Shown: positions 1 to 12,786, counted from the first letter of the stretch. The stretch: DNA of 64,000 nucleotides from Bedellia somnulentella (GCA_963576735.1 OY755191.1:7593608-7657607), one strand, 5' to 3'. Numbers and translations: made by a program. Notes: generated from the letters alone by a model not told the origin.

Positions 1-71
1 GTTAAGATTTCAATGCGACAGAACGACAGTTAAGTTGTTCTCAGCTGGAATACTCAATTCAGAAATCGGGC
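1..71 (+). mobile_element. Foldback MITE, right part (second copy, cut by window edge)
   Basis: Positions 17-71 match, with a small difference near 26-30, the right arm of the complete foldback element at 14928-15065, and positions 3-16 match its loop. Only this half is inside the window. No coding capacity. Confidence 0.75.
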
Positions 72-99
72 TTTAGTCATATAACAGAGAATGCCTACA

Positions 100-205
100 A
101 ACCAAAAGATGGGTAGTCTGAGCACTAGGTGACAAATAAATGAGATATTCAGAAGTATTAGTAACTCTATCACTTCTTCAGAGATTTAAGGCGTGATCGT
201 TGAGT
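100..205 (+). repeat. SINE 3' fragment
   Basis: The stretch (gggtagtctgagcac..., attcagaagtattagta..., ggcgtgatcgttga) is a diverged copy of the 3' part of the tRNA-headed SINE at 2387-2740. The tRNA head is absent. Confidence 0.6.
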
Positions 206-996
206 TAGAGTGATTTGCAATTCGAATAATTTGGTGATAAGTCGATTTCTGATGGCAAGTTTGTTCTTTAATTGTTTTGCTTGTGAATTCCGATTAATTT
301 AAACTTTATTAACAATTGTGATTCCAATTATGATAACATATAGAAACGAGTAAGATCGCTTACTTAAAAAAAAAAAAAAAAAACAATTAATACTGGCGTA
401 TATAGTAAACATCGAGTCATGAGTATACTATAATTAAACGGTTACTGATATAAAATAGTTAAACTATAAAAGTATTGCGCATTTCTTATTCCTTTATATT
501 ATTTGGTATTCCAAATTTTTAGCTCAAAGATTGTAAGTAACTCAAACTCAGGCTCAAATGTTTTCGCTGTATTTCCCCAAAGGGGTTGGCCGTTGTCACC
601 TGGTAATCATAGTACCCGTGTGCTTAGACAGTGTATCGCCGTTTTATATGAATACACTGTTTCATAGCAAATTACAACTTAGTCATGTGGGTTTCCTCAC
701 GATGTTCCCCTCACCGTTAACAACCATGATAAAATTAACCACACATATGACTTTAGCAATGAAAAATTTGTGCAGGCCCGACCCGGCATTTGCACAAACT
801 GCCCGATAAGCAGTGTTCTACTACAGGTTAGGTTAGTTAGTTAGTTAGTCACTGTTATTTACTGTTACGTAGTTAGTTACTGAGCTATCATAGTTAGTTT
901 ATTGTTAGTAAGTTTTATGAAGAAGCACCTATTATAAATTTCAGGATATTTCAAATACTTCTGAATACTTTTTCATACTATATTTTTTTATTTCAG
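206..996. other. 5' flank of CYP314A1; initiator exon not found
   Basis: AT-rich sequence with an A-run at about 366-382 and an antisense SINE at 555-805. The P450 exon at 997 opens directly after a polypyrimidine-CAG acceptor, so at least one upstream exon must exist. I could not pick a convincing ATG plus splice donor here; it may lie in this flank or left of the window. Confidence 0.5.
555..805 (-). mobile_element. tRNA-derived SINE body, antisense
   Basis: Reverse complement of the SINE body seen at 2455-2735: the same order of segments (gtcgggcctgcac, catatgtgtggttaatttta, gtgagggga, cccacatgactaag, gtgtattcatat, aggtgacaa). It supplies the 83-codon open frame at 558-809, which is therefore not a gene. 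Confidence 0.7.
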
Positions 997-3900
997 AGTG
1001 GGCCTCGACCATTGATAGATTGGTCCGGAGTTCCTACAGTAGTGTTAGCAGCGGTGGCTCTTCTGTTAATGGTCACAGCTCTCCTCTGCAGAGGTACAGA
1101 TGGAAAACAGCACAAATTACCAGGACCGCCTTCGTTGCCGGTGATCGGCACCAGATGGCTCTTTTGGAGTCGATATCAGATACATAAGTTGCATGATGCT
1201 TATGAAGGTAAGGATGCAATATATTGTTACTACCCCATCTCTTTCCTGAACTGCCTATTAACTAGATATCGCATTGTATAAAAGAGCCATGGCTTTCGTA
1301 CGTACTTAGTATCGTATACTGTCATGTTGTTATAACACTTATAACCTATATCGTGACGATAAAATAGCGCTCGTGCTAGCCCTCCTGGGGGTATCACAAG
1401 AGGCATATTAGGGTTTTGGGAATTGATTTTTGCTAGGTATTAAGGGAGTTCTGTTAATATAAGAGATATATATAACGACATAATTCCATAACGACATTTT
1501 ATTAGTACTAACGGGTATAGCGTTAAGTTGTTAGTAATATTCTAGTTTGGCCTGGATCAAACTTATTGGCAGGCGATCGATAATCTCTGCCTACCCTAAT
1601 GGTAGAGTGTGATTCAGAAATTCAGTTTCTTTGATGTAATAAACTCAAGCATATTGTTTTTTAAATATTGAATCCAACAATCGATTGTTCATGACCTTGT
1701 GAATGATTTAATCGAATACAGGGAAGTGCTGCTAAATGAAGCAATCAAAAAGCCCTTACGAGTTTATATGGCAGTTAATTTTAATAAAGCTTGAAAGAAC
1801 TATCAAGGACAACTAAAAGCGCCAAATTGGTGACTTCCTTCTTGGATTTAAAATATATGGGGAACTCATATGACAAAAGTGTAGATGTTACATACATACA
1901 TATATAAAAACGCCATTATTTCCCATTGGGCTAGGCAGAGACTATTGATTGATTTTTTATTCTTCATACTTCGGATGTTTGTCTGTTTGAACATATCTCT
2001 ATTTGTGGATGTAAGTAAGTAAGTACTTTCAAATCATGTGATCGTAAAACAGCAGGAGTGACGGAAATTACGGCGGGCTAAATGTCGTGATATTTTACAC
2101 TACATCATAATTTTATATTAATTATAAGAATGAATAATAAAGGTTAACGCTGACTCGCTCCTCACAAAGGTAAATGTGATTCTATTGGCTCGTCGAGAAC
2201 TAATTTCTTTCCCAAATCTCTAGTGGATTTGCAACATTATTCAAAAATAGTTATGTAATTTAATTAATAATTTTATGAATTTAATTAATAAACGTAGCTG
2301 TTTAAAACCTATTTACGTTTTAGGGGCGAATCAAATATTAACTTCGCTTCACTAGATCTCAATGAAATGAAATAATGTTTATAGCAACCGTGATAGCCCA
2401 GTGGGTAGAACACTCGGTTATCGTGCAAACGTCTAGTGTTCAAATCCTGGGTCGGGCCTACACCAATTTGTCTTTTCTAAAGACATATGTGTGGTTAATT
2501 TATCATGGTTATTAACGGTGAGGGAAAACATCGTGAGGAAACCCACATGGGTGAGTTTTACTTAGTCATGTGACAGTGTATTCGTACAAAACGGCGATAG
2601 GCCTGCCCCCTATCACGTGAGTACACCTGTCAATGCAAAACGTGGGTACTCTGAACACCAGGTGACAAAGTCACGTGATGTTCAGAAGTATTAGTACCTC
2701 TGCCAACACCTTCGGGGATATTCGGCGTGAACGTTTATGTTTATGTTTATATGTTTATTTGCATGGCACATGTTCCATCAAGACACTTGACATATAAATC
2801 TAAAATTAATTATGTTATTAAAATTAATTACACAAATTAATCAAATCTATACCTAATCAATTTAACTTATAAAATTTCATACAAATTTTAAAGAAACTAA
2901 GTTTAAAACCCTGATAACCAAATCAATGAAAAAAATAATAATGACAAACAATCCCAAGTTAAAAACAAAATAAAATAATAATAAATGGTCCAATTCATAT
3001 CAATGTCAAGTTACTCAATTAATAAATTATAATGTTATATTTTTGTAAAACATCTTTAAAATATTCATTTTCGGGACTACCCTTTTAGGGACTACAGCCT
3101 TCATCAAATCTAGGTTATTCTCTACTTAGTTTGAGTAAGATATACTAATTTGTTCACAGACATGTTCAGGCGCTACGGGCCAATATTCGTGGAGAGGATG
3201 GTAGGGGGCGCCGCAGTGATCTCGATCGCGGACCGGGGGGCGTTGGAGGCAGTACTGAGGTCCCCAGCCAAGTATCCGTACCGCCCCCCGACAGAGATCG
3301 TGCAGGTGTATCGGAGAAGTCGACCGGACAGATATGCTTCTACTGGACTTGTTAATGAGTAAGTTTCTTATGAAAGTAAAAGAAATTATATTAAATTTTG
3401 CAAAATTAGGTAACAAAAAAATGACACTTTTATATTAAACATAAAAAAATAAATAAATAAGGAAAAGGTATATTATTAGTAAGGTATATTACCCAGCCAA
3501 GTACTCGTGACGCCCCCGGAGATCATGCAGGAGTAAGTTTCTTGCAAGATGAACAAAAAATAAACCTATGTTGTAAGGACACGTCAAAAATACGCAAAGA
3601 AAATAAAATAATTAAACAGACAGTAACATATTACGAGAAGAGCTATGGCGGCATTTGGAGTGAGTTTTGGGTGCGGCTATCCCAAGTACCTTTCAAAAGT
3701 GGTAGGATTATTTAAATTTCTGATCCTTGTGCTATGAATGTTTCTTTTATTTGTATAGTGTTTGCTTTATATTATATTCGTAAGCTATTTGCATAAAAAA
3801 AAACTAATGGCACTAACCCATGTAAAACCCGTAATTGTCGCCGGAGTTGAACGAGTTAGCTTACTAGTACATCAAAAATAACGAAATACAATTAAAAAAA

Positions 3901-6900
3901 ACTACAAAATTATTTTAAAATTTTGGATTAGGCATAATGTAGGAAAAGTAATTGTTTTTTTTTGTAATCTGAATTTTTTGTAGTTGTATTAAGTCAGCGT
4001 CAATACCACAAGTCATCATTAGTCATCATCATCAATATCAAAATGTGTGATATTTTTATGAGCTTTTTTACTGAAACTGGTTTAGTTCCCACCTACTTTA
4101 CAAAGATGGTCGTATTTTTCGAGTTTACATAATTTTATTTATATTTGTATTTTTCGCGATTCAGCAACGTATCGCAAGAATTTCCTTAACTGTCGATTTG
4201 TTTACCGAAATTCATTCAATAAAAATTTTAATGTCCAACCTTGATGGACATGTGCTCAAAGAAAAAAATATTGTTTAGGAAATTGATGTAGTGGAATTCA
4301 GTTTTTCTTATCTGATATGAGATATTCACTTGTCGCAGTAGTGTTTGTCACCAAATTCCTCCGAAACGGCTGAATCATAGAGATATAATACTAGGCTGAA
4401 CCGATTTCAATGAAATTTTGCATACACACTTGGTAGGTCTGCGAATAGATTTATACCAATTTTTAAAACTCCTAAGTGATAAGGGCTCTCCACCCCAAAC
4501 ATTTTATTTTGATTCTGTAGGTAAGAATTTTGGGAATATTTTGATACGTCTCTTTCCAATAATCTTGTTTTTTCGAAAACAACAAATATTTATTGATAAT
4601 GATGTGTAATCAGCATCCATAATAAGCTAGCTAATAAAGTAACCTCTACAGAATTGAGAAAAATACATATTATCTATTTCTATTGGCAGCAATACATACA
4701 AAAGCTAATGATATGGATAGTACCGGTAGGTACTTAGTACGAAAAAAAATTGATAAACCATTGATAACCATGAAATTAAATACTGTTTGTTGAATTAATT
4801 GGTTGAGATAAAAGAAATATATTGTTTATTAAAATAAGCAAACATGAATTGGAAAGTCAGACGTTGTTATGTACACAAGAGGTCACGTATAAAGAGTTTG
4901 TTATTCTTAACTCTGGCTTCCCCTTTTAGGGATTTATAGCCGTAAATATACGTATGGTGTATATATGGAAAACTCAAATGCTTAGTTGAGCGTCGTGCTT
5001 AGGTGACGATATGTCAAAGATCATGTATGTTTTTATTTTACGATCTTTACCCCACTGACTTTTCTGCCTGAGGAATTCCCAATCCTGAACTCTTCAGCAT
5101 TTTGAAGGTTTATAACCATGTGTATATATCTATATGAATCAGCATAACCGTAAGGTCTGTGAATATGAAGTGGAGTATAGACGTTGGAAACCCATCGGCA
5201 GTAATTACATACATTCCTATCTTTTTCTAACACAACTTCCAAAAGTGGCCGAGGATTTGCTAATTATAAACCTCTGTCTAGCCCCTTTTTGGATATAGCC
5301 ATGACTTGAAAGCTCCCAAAATTTAATTTTTAGCCATCATACCTCAAAAAAAATATTTCCGAAAAATATTGTTGCGGTAAAAATTTCCATAATAATAATT
5401 TATATAATCTTAGATGAGTCGTTACATCATTAAGATTAATTAGAAGTAAACTTTACTCGACGGCGAATTCGTTTGCCAAGAAACAGGAAGAGCAAGAACA
5501 TTTAGTTTTTGTGTGAAGTCGGCGGTAACATGTGGCCTGGCCTGGTGGCGGTCAAGGTCGCGTTTTGTACAATTATTACAATGTAAAGTAGATTATAAAT
5601 TCATCAGTACATGTTGTACGAAAATTATAGCACTAACGCGATTAATGTGGAATGTAATTGGCAGATTTTTTGCTTTAAACCATATTTTTATAACAATACT
5701 CACGGCTTTGAATAACCGGTAGCCAGAATTTTAAAATTAGAAATTACTCAGCCAATTTTAGAAGTTCAGTTGGAAAAAGATAGTTAAATATAGTTTGTTG
5801 GTGATAGGTTTGCAACCGCATTAGGAATAAATGAGATACTTAATGCTTGTGTAATTATAAGATTTTTAAGCTGACAGTCAATGACAAAAAAATATTTAGT
5901 GGATTTATATTATAATATCAGCTTTCAATGACAGACGTTGTGGATTAATTGTATTTGCAATCCGAAAAATGTGTTAAAGAATATTTACGTAGATTGAATA
6001 AGAATTACAATTAAGTATTCCAATGGGCATCATTACTTGTATCACCGCTGTGAGTAATAAAAGTCACAGATATGCTTGTATTTGTATGTTCTATAAATGT
6101 GCGTATATTTTTCTGTTCCGGTGTTCGTCAAGGACATCACGTTTTAAATCAAAGCTGCCAGGTGTACGGACCTTGAAATCCGAGCAGTTTTATGAGAACC
6201 AAACCAAGGGCTGACCGATTACCGATTCGATAGTAATGACTATATGTGATGTAAAGTTTTGAGTTCCCCCATTTGTTTGTACATTTTGGTGAAGATTTAT
6301 AAATTGGCACACGAAAATGTATATAGTAGTTTATAAGTAATGTTTCGCTGTTAATCTTCCAAATAATTTTATTTATTATAATTTAAAAAATTAAATATTA
6401 ATTTATACCAAACAAAAACTATTCGGTTTGGTGACTGTAAAAAATACTTATTAAAATTAGATCATCAATCTTTCTCGAATGAAATAAAAGTAAAGTCTAA
6501 CTAATAATTCTAGTTTTATTTTAAAAACGGGCTGAAGTGTAGTGTGAGCTCTCATAATACTTCCTATTCCCAATCAAATTTGTAATTTAGTTTTTATATA
6601 AGTCAGTAAGGGTATTATTCTCAAGTTTAATATCTCATCGCAGTTTTTTTTGTTTTAAACATTAACTGGTTTTAAGTTTGTTATTCTACCCTATAATCTC
6701 ACATACCCCAGTTTTAACACTGCAAAACCAAGTTATAAAGCACTTTACACTAACCTTCGACCGTATATTGTTCTTCGAGATGAGTCTAATGATTTTGCTT
6801 TACTATTATATATAAAGATATAATTTTTATTTCTAACAATCGTCCAAGCAGATAAAGCCCTTTTAATATGAATGCTGCGAAGTCGTCGGTCTTTTGTGTT

Positions 6901-9900
6901 GATATAAAGTGATCGTGAACTTGACCTACAGCCACTTATTCAATATGGAACGGAAGTATTCTTTTGCAGAATTAGCATCGTTTTGTTTGTTTTGTTCAAG
7001 ACAAATATTGAATCAAGAGATGGCAATAATATGCGGGATTCGGCCTGTTCGGCTTCTTAAAATCGAATTTGTATGGGAATATTTATTTTTATTTAGGAAT
7101 TTACTATCTATTTGAGTCCGGTGATCTAGACACGACTATAATGTGATGTCATAGATTTTGACAATAAACAATATCCGCAGGTGCGTCAAGTCAAACACAT
7201 GAAACTCTTACTTATTCTAACGCCTGCTAAGCTTGCAATAGCAAATAATCATTTCATGTTCCTTTTTTTTATATATCCGTATATATAAATATTATTGCAG
7301 AATTAATAATAGCATTAATCGAAAAAAGACTTGGTTAAGCCTTTTCGCAAAAATATATTAAGTAAGATGTATGTAGGTAAGATGGTAACGAATATTCGGC
7401 TTGGAGAAGCATAACATCTCTACTAGTGAGCCCATTATATCTACTCGCACTGTCGTCATGCAATCAAAAGATATGATGCATTTGCACATCTACACAGTTT
7501 TGTAAAGGAGTAGTAAGAATAAGTTGGTGGATCTTGATAATAAACATTTTATTAGGTAAATGACCCGCATTGATTTCTTTTCATAATAACTTATTATTAT
7601 TTAAATAGACTGTAGTCTTGACGACAGACGACACCCCGTTGTTTTGAGCAGTCGATTTTCGTATAAAAGAGAAACGGTTTGCTAATTTGAATACGATTCT
7701 AGGAAGCTATTTGAATGTATTACAATATCCAGATATTCGATCTAATTCAAATACCAGTCCAGTCACGTAGGTCCTGTGAATTCGGCAAGCTGTTTACGAG
7801 CTAGCTTCCTCTATTATTGCAAGCTTGGTAATAATAATGCTTCGGTTTGCTTAGACTATGCTTTCGATTTATACCTAATGGTGTCATATTCCTAAATATT
7901 TTAACTAATAGCGTAACAAATGACCGTAATAAACATAATGCTACGTCAACATTTTATAGAACTAAAAGCGGATTGATACAATATCACCGTCAGAATTTTG
8001 TTAATTAATACGAACAGCTAAAATCCCAAAATAGGGTCCTTGGGATTTAGAACGAAAAGATTATAAAAGAAATAGAAAGTAACGGTGTTTCGTTGGATCT
8101 TCTAATGCTTCATATGACAACCCCATGAGAATTTTTACGTTACATGTTCGTAAGAGGCGACTAACGGTATTGGGGCTTTTAAGGGATTATTGGGCGATAC
8201 GGTTGGAGACCCATCAACAACAACCTTTATTTTACCATCTTTTCCCCTCGCAACATCCAAAAGTGGATGTGGAATTTCTAATTATCTAGCTCTGGCTACC
8301 ATTTTAAGGTATTCATAAGTCATAAGTAATTTATATATATTTCAAATGTATTAACTAAAGGCAAATAAATATATTTTTAATTTTTAATTTTTTTATAGCC
8401 TAGAGTATATGTATGTATGTTTTTTTTTAATCTACTACAGCACTGCAAATAGTTTCAATATTTAAAACTGCTTTCAATAAATCACCAGTAAAAGTTTTAA
8501 CGAAGTGATACATGTAACTGTGTCGAAGTAGACTCGTGTTTTATTTTATATTAGCACTTCATTGAAACGATTTGATTGACAGATAAGAATAAATCCTATG
8601 TTAAAAATTTCAACTTCTTGTATAATTTTTCCATTTACAACAACATTTAAAAAGTCAATGCTATCGAATATACAAAACGTAATTTATATTTCAGACAAGA
8701 TGAAAAATGGCATCACCTTAGAAAAAACCTGACGCCAGAGCTCACAAGTCCGCAGACGATGCAAGGGTTCCTTCCTCAGCTGAACAGCATCTGCGATGAT
8801 TTTATCGAGTTACTATCCAACTACAGGAAGAACGACGGAACTGTCATTGGATTTGATCAGCTCACTAATAGGATGGGACTTGAATGTAAGTACGGTTATC
8901 CTGTTGAAGATTTAAACTTTCAGGTTTGTCATGCGCGTCTTAACTTAGTCCAATTAAATTGCTTATTTATTAAAATTGAAATAATAGATTTTTTTAAAAA
9001 GTGCATATACATGTTTAAAATTTTAAAAAAGTGCATATAAGTTTATTTTTAGTTTGGGAGATGATAATGCCACAAGGTGAATTTCAGGATTTGGTTACAT
9101 GTTTAGTTTAAAATAAAATAAAAGAAGTAACGAGTAAGCTATCAAACCAAATAAATTAGACGAGCAACGACATAGACTAGACGCAAATTGAATATAATTG
9201 TTCTAAGTCGATCTTAACAAATGTTAGATAGAAGATGCAATATGGGTCAGATAACATAGGAATGAACATTAGAAATATGACGCACCAGCATGAATGGCGT
9301 CAACTGCACTACCAAGACAATTTCTTGAATAATAGTTATGATCATATCTTGCTGTCAATATCACCGACTAATAGCGTATCAGTGACATGCTTTTGTTACA
9401 GATACAATGTGGTAAGGGTCAACTTTCAAGATAACGATTTGATAAGGACGAGAATTGTATTTTAGGAATAAATCATCTAGTCTAGAATAAATGGTGCTCC
9501 ATTGCATCATACATCGAGGGTAATAAATTAAATTTTTGTTTTGACCTTCAACGTATATCAGTTTTTGATTAAATTTTGCAAATAACGACTTCTATCGTTA
9601 TAGTACGAACTGATAACGCCTTTATGTCCCCTAACGAAGGAAATCATCTTTATTTTCAAATAAACAAGTCTAATCTGAAATATTCTTCCAAAACCCTACA
9701 AATTCAATTCGTGAGTTTAGATCCAGAGGGATTGAACCTGAACCTTAGGATTTGAAACCGAGCGTTTTACCGCTAATCCATAGAGGCAGTTTAAAATTGG
9801 TTGACCTTTTGATATTAATCAACATTATTTACTTAATTACAGCTGTCTGTGGTCTGATGCTAGGATCCCGGCTCGGTTTCCTAGAGCGGGCCATGTCGAA

Positions 9901-12786
9901 CCGAGCAGCCACTCTGGCAGCGAATGTAAAAACCCACTTCAGATCGCAACGTGATTCCTACTACGGAGCGCCGCTATGGAAGTTTGCTCCAACAAAGCTC
10001 TACAGAACTTTCGTCAAAAGTGAGGAGGCCATTCATTCGTAAGTTGATAATGAAATTGTATTTTGAGAAGCTATGAAAGTTTTCTAATAATTGATCCCAA
10101 GTTATTACAAATTTTACCTTTTGTATTTTACTCTTACAATAATGTCTAGACTGGACACAAAGATTTGTGGCAGACAATGCCTTTTATATGATTTTGAAAT
10201 AGCAAAGCAGTACAGTACGAGTGTGATAACACACGTTTAAATAAATTTATGTCTATGACTTTGTGATGTCACCAATAAACAGTGTAAAAGTGTACAGGAG
10301 GACGTGACCCGTGCTGTCTCATTTGCACGTTTTATTGGACTGTCTGCCACGAGTACTTGTGTTGAGTATAGTACTTGCACTTATTAATAAAAAAATAAAT
10401 TAAGTTATTTGTAGACAATCATGTTCTTAGAAGTTTTGTTTATTGAAATGAACGGTTTGCCAGGATAGTATCTGAGCTGATGGAAGAAGCTAAACGACGT
10501 ACTGAAGGTTCTGCTCGAGATGACGGAATGCAAGAAATATTTCTGAAGATTCTCAGCAACCCGGCTCTGGACATGAAGGATAAGAAAGCAGCAGTAATAG
10601 ATTTTATTTCAGCAGGAATTGAAACGGTGTGTATTATTATTACATCGTATAAACTCTATTTTTTTTCTTTATCTTATTTGTAATCAATATTCTATATATA
10701 TCTACTATTACATACGCTGTAGGTTTGTATTATGTCCTTTTCGATTACGTGACCTTTCCCTCACGCCCTTAGATAAACATCGGAAATTAAATTACACAAT
10801 TAATATTATCAGTATTTGCTTCCGTGATATTCTTGCCGTCCTTCTTGTACTATTTGACAACGTCTTTAAAATTGTTAAAAGACTAGCTTCTAGATCCAGG
10901 GGTCCAGTGTTCGATTCCTTCTCGTCATTATGAGGGTAATCTTTGTATAATAAATATAGATGTTATAATGAATAGTTTGAGAAGCTGCATTAAAACATAA
11001 TGGTTTCTTTACAGTTGGCGAATACTTTGGTTTTCCTATTGTACTTATTAAGTCGAAGACCAGATTGGCAAGAGAGAATCCGATCCGAACTGCCAGTTTC
11101 AGGCGAACTCACTACTGAAGATCTAGCCTCAGCCACTTCTGTAAAAGCAGCCATCAATGAAGCATTTAGATTACTACCCATTGCTCCGTTTTTGGCAAGA
11201 GTATTGGATTCACCTTTGGAGGTCTGTGGGTACCGATTACCACGAGGGGTAAGTTTATTTGTATTGTAAAACCAATAGTTCTTTCTTCAAACAATAATTT
11301 TGAGTGGTTTAAACTAGTTGCATATAACGCTTTTAGGCTTTTCCTTGTAATTGCTCCTAAGTCACATTACTAATCCACCTACAAAAAGAAATGGGCCACA
11401 ATTAGTAGCTTAAATCAACACTACCCAATTTTTACAACAGAAAATTTTAAAATCTTCCTGCTCTAAATAAATCTTGCGGTCTTGGATTTGATGATATCTC
11501 AATACCTTCGCTTTCAGACCTTCGTGCTAGCTCACACTGGATCAGCGTGTCGGCGCGAAGAGAACTTCTACCAAGCCCGCGAGTATTTACCAGAGAGATG
11601 GTGCAATATTCGAGAGCCTCACGCTGCGTCACTGGTTGCGCCGTTTGGTCGAGGACGACGAATGTGTCCTGGGAAGAGATTTGTTGAAATGGAGTTGCAG
11701 TTGCTACTTGCAAAGGTACTATCATCATCATCAGCCTATAGACTTCCACTGCTGAACATACGCCTTCCCAAAGATCTCCACAACAATTGGTACTGTGCTG
11801 CCCTTATCTGTCGGCTTCCCGCGACCTTCACCAAGTCGTCGGTACTATAGCAGTCGCAAAAATCCATGGAGAGTTTGGATAGAATGAACCAAAACGTTTC
11901 ATCCTCTTCAAGGTTCAGTATCAGTAAGCTTATCGAACAAATGTTGGATAAGGAAAACATATAATATTTTTCGTATTGATATGATTCGACTAGAATACAT
12001 TTGATATCTTTTAATTTACTTACTTCCCACGCACAAATTCCTATTGCGGTAGGCAAAAAATTTAGCCCAACAAACCTCTCCTAATTCCCTCCAATTCGCA
12101 TTATTTTTCTCTTTTAAATTAGACCCACTTTAGACTTCCGCATTTGTTAAAGAATTAGAATGTCTCATCCCCTTTCTATCCACAGGTGTCGTAAGAGGCG
12201 ACTAAGGGTTTGGGGCTTGTGTAAGTGGTTTTTGGGCGATGCGGTTTGAAACCCATCACTAACGATACTTTATTTCTACCATCTTGTCCAAAAGAAGCTG
12301 TGTAATTTTGAATGTACATACATACATATACATACATATCCTCACGGCTGTAAGTCCCTAGAAGGGGTAGCCAGAGCTAGGGAATTAGAAATTCCATAGC
12401 CACTTTTGGAATTGTGAGTGGGGCAAAGATGGTAAAAATAAAGGTTGTTGGTGATGAGTCTCCAACAGCATCGCCCAAAAATCCCTTAAAAGCCCCAATA
12501 CCGTTAGTCGCCCCTTACGTACACCCACCGGAAGAAATTGGGTAGTGCTATTCTAAGCCAACACTACACAGCATGTACACTAATTTTGAATGTCTAAGAA
12601 AATATAGTTGTATGATGTACATTTTTTTTCTGATATAGCCTCTATTTTCAAATGCTTAATTAGTTAAACCTCGTGTTTCAGATAATACAACGCTGGCGAG
12701 TGTCATTCGACGAGGAGCTAGAGATTCAGTTTGATTTCCTGCTCTCACCCAAAGCACCGGTTTCACTCAAATTAAATGAATGGTGA
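997..12786 (+). CDS. shd: Ecdysone 20-monooxygenase, cytochrome P450 CYP314A1 (shade); 5' exon missing
   Basis: Converts ecdysone to 20-hydroxyecdysone, the active moulting hormone. Exons: 997-1207, 3160-3358, 8695-8885, 9843-10038, 10464-10626, 11015-11248, 11518-11715, 12682-12786. All boundaries are GT/AG, phases agree, and they sum to 1497 nt (498 residues plus stop). Visible motifs: PGPP hinge after a hydrophobic stretch near 1030-1095; RPDRYAS in exon 2; KWHHLR in exon 3; SQRDSYYG in exon 4; I-helix AGIET at 10612-10626; K-helix EAFR at 11159-11170; PERW; haem loop FGRGRRMCPG with the cysteine codon at 11665-11667. The order and these blocks match my memory of Drosophila shade much better than disembodied or shadow. 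Exon 1 opens after an acceptor, so the start Met lies upstream. The N-terminus looks like an ER signal anchor rather than a plain mitochondrial presequence. No frameshift or stop is present. Confidence 0.93.
1560..1990. repeat. Fragments of RTE LINE 3' ends (intron 1)
   Basis: About 1570-1605 (gcgatcgataatctctgcctaccc) is a plus-sense remnant and about 1915-1990 (ttcccattgggctaggcagagac, then cttcatacttcgga) a minus-sense remnant of the 3' end of the RTE LINE that is complete at 20655-20869. Confidence 0.6.
2387..2740 (+). mobile_element. tRNA-derived SINE, near full length (intron 1)
   Basis: A tRNA-like head carries an A box (tagcccagtgggt, about 2392) and a B box (tgttcaaatcc, 2437-2447). 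The body follows (gtcgggcctacaccaatttg, cgtgaggaaacccacatggg, ggtgacaaagtcacgtgatg) and ends near ggcgtgaacgttt. Diverged copies lie at 100-205, 555-805, 32520-32765 and 37236-37462. Confidence 0.8.
3491..3544 (+). pseudogene. Degenerate partial copy of CYP314A1 exon 2
   Basis: The segment cccagccaagtactcgtgac...gagatcatgcag is close to exon 2 sequence at 3262-3306. It is followed at once by gagtaagtttctt, which equals the exon 2/intron 2 junction at 3357-3369. The 50 bases between are missing and the frame has a stop, so this is a partial duplicate with an internal deletion. It lies 130 bp downstream of the true exon and keeps the splice donor. Confidence 0.65.
4903..5305 (+). repeat. Family A repeat remnants (three pieces)
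   Basis: 4903-4975 matches the 3' end of family A (ctctggcttccccttttagg, tttatagccgtaaatatacg). 5031-5095 and 5180-5305 match its central part (ttattttacgatctttacccc; ttccaaaagtggccgagga). All are diverged. Confidence 0.6.
8150..8325 (+). repeat. Family A repeat, partial
   Basis: Contains cgtaagaggcgactaacggt, gggcgatacggttggagacc and ccaaaagtggatgtgga in family A order. The tail is lost. Confidence 0.75.
9715..9790 (-). repeat. tRNA-like SINE head, antisense (intron 3)
   Basis: The reverse strand gives a B-box-like GGTTCAATCCC context (gggattgaacctgaacc on plus) and an A-box-like segment (ccgctaatccatagaggcag on plus), the pattern of a decayed tRNA-derived head. It ends about 50 bp before exon 4 of CYP314A1. 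Confidence 0.5.
11722..11850 (+). repeat. Common lepidopteran LINE-derived repeat (intron 7)
   Basis: catcatcatcagcctataga, ccactgctgaacatacgcct and tcggcttcccgcgaccttca form a phrase that is frequent in moth and butterfly genomes, and a second diverged copy is at 17590-17725. It starts six bases after the exon 7 donor. Origin from a CR1/R1-type LINE 3' end is from memory. Confidence 0.55.
12160..12312 (+). repeat. Family A repeat, partial, forward
   Basis: gtcgtaagaggcgactaagg, gggcgatgcggtttgaaacc and ttctaccatcttgtccaaaa in family A order. It faces the reverse copy at 12318-12575 with only a few bases between them. Confidence 0.75.
12318..12575 (-). repeat. Family A repeat, full length, reverse
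   Basis: Begins with the (TACA)n tail, then cacggctgtaagtccctaga, agaaattccatagccacttt and gtcgccccttacgtacaccc, and ends ctaagccaacactacacagc. Lies in the last intron of CYP314A1, about 100 bp before exon 8. Confidence 0.85.

Larger units (their letters stand above)
3545..8694. other. Intron 2 of CYP314A1: AT-rich with repeat remnants
   Basis: No coding segment is supported. About 4340-4470 contains cctccgaaacggctgaatc and aatgaaattttgcatacaca, phrases typical of insect LINE-derived repeats. Family A remnants lie at 4903-5305 and 8150-8325. The remaining open frames are short and have no recognisable motif. Confidence 0.6.

Noticed and set aside
558..809. 83-codon open frame upstream of the P450
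   Set aside because: It lies wholly in an antisense SINE body that recurs at 2455-2735.
11447..11749. 100-codon minus-strand frame opposite P450 exon 7
   Set aside because: Antisense shadow of a well-defined exon.
997..12786. Assignment of the P450 to CYP302A1, CYP315A1 or CYP301
   Set aside because: The RPDRYAS, KWHHLR, SQRDSYYG and PGKRFVEMEL blocks and their order fit shade (CYP314A1) as I remember it; I have no comparable match to the others.
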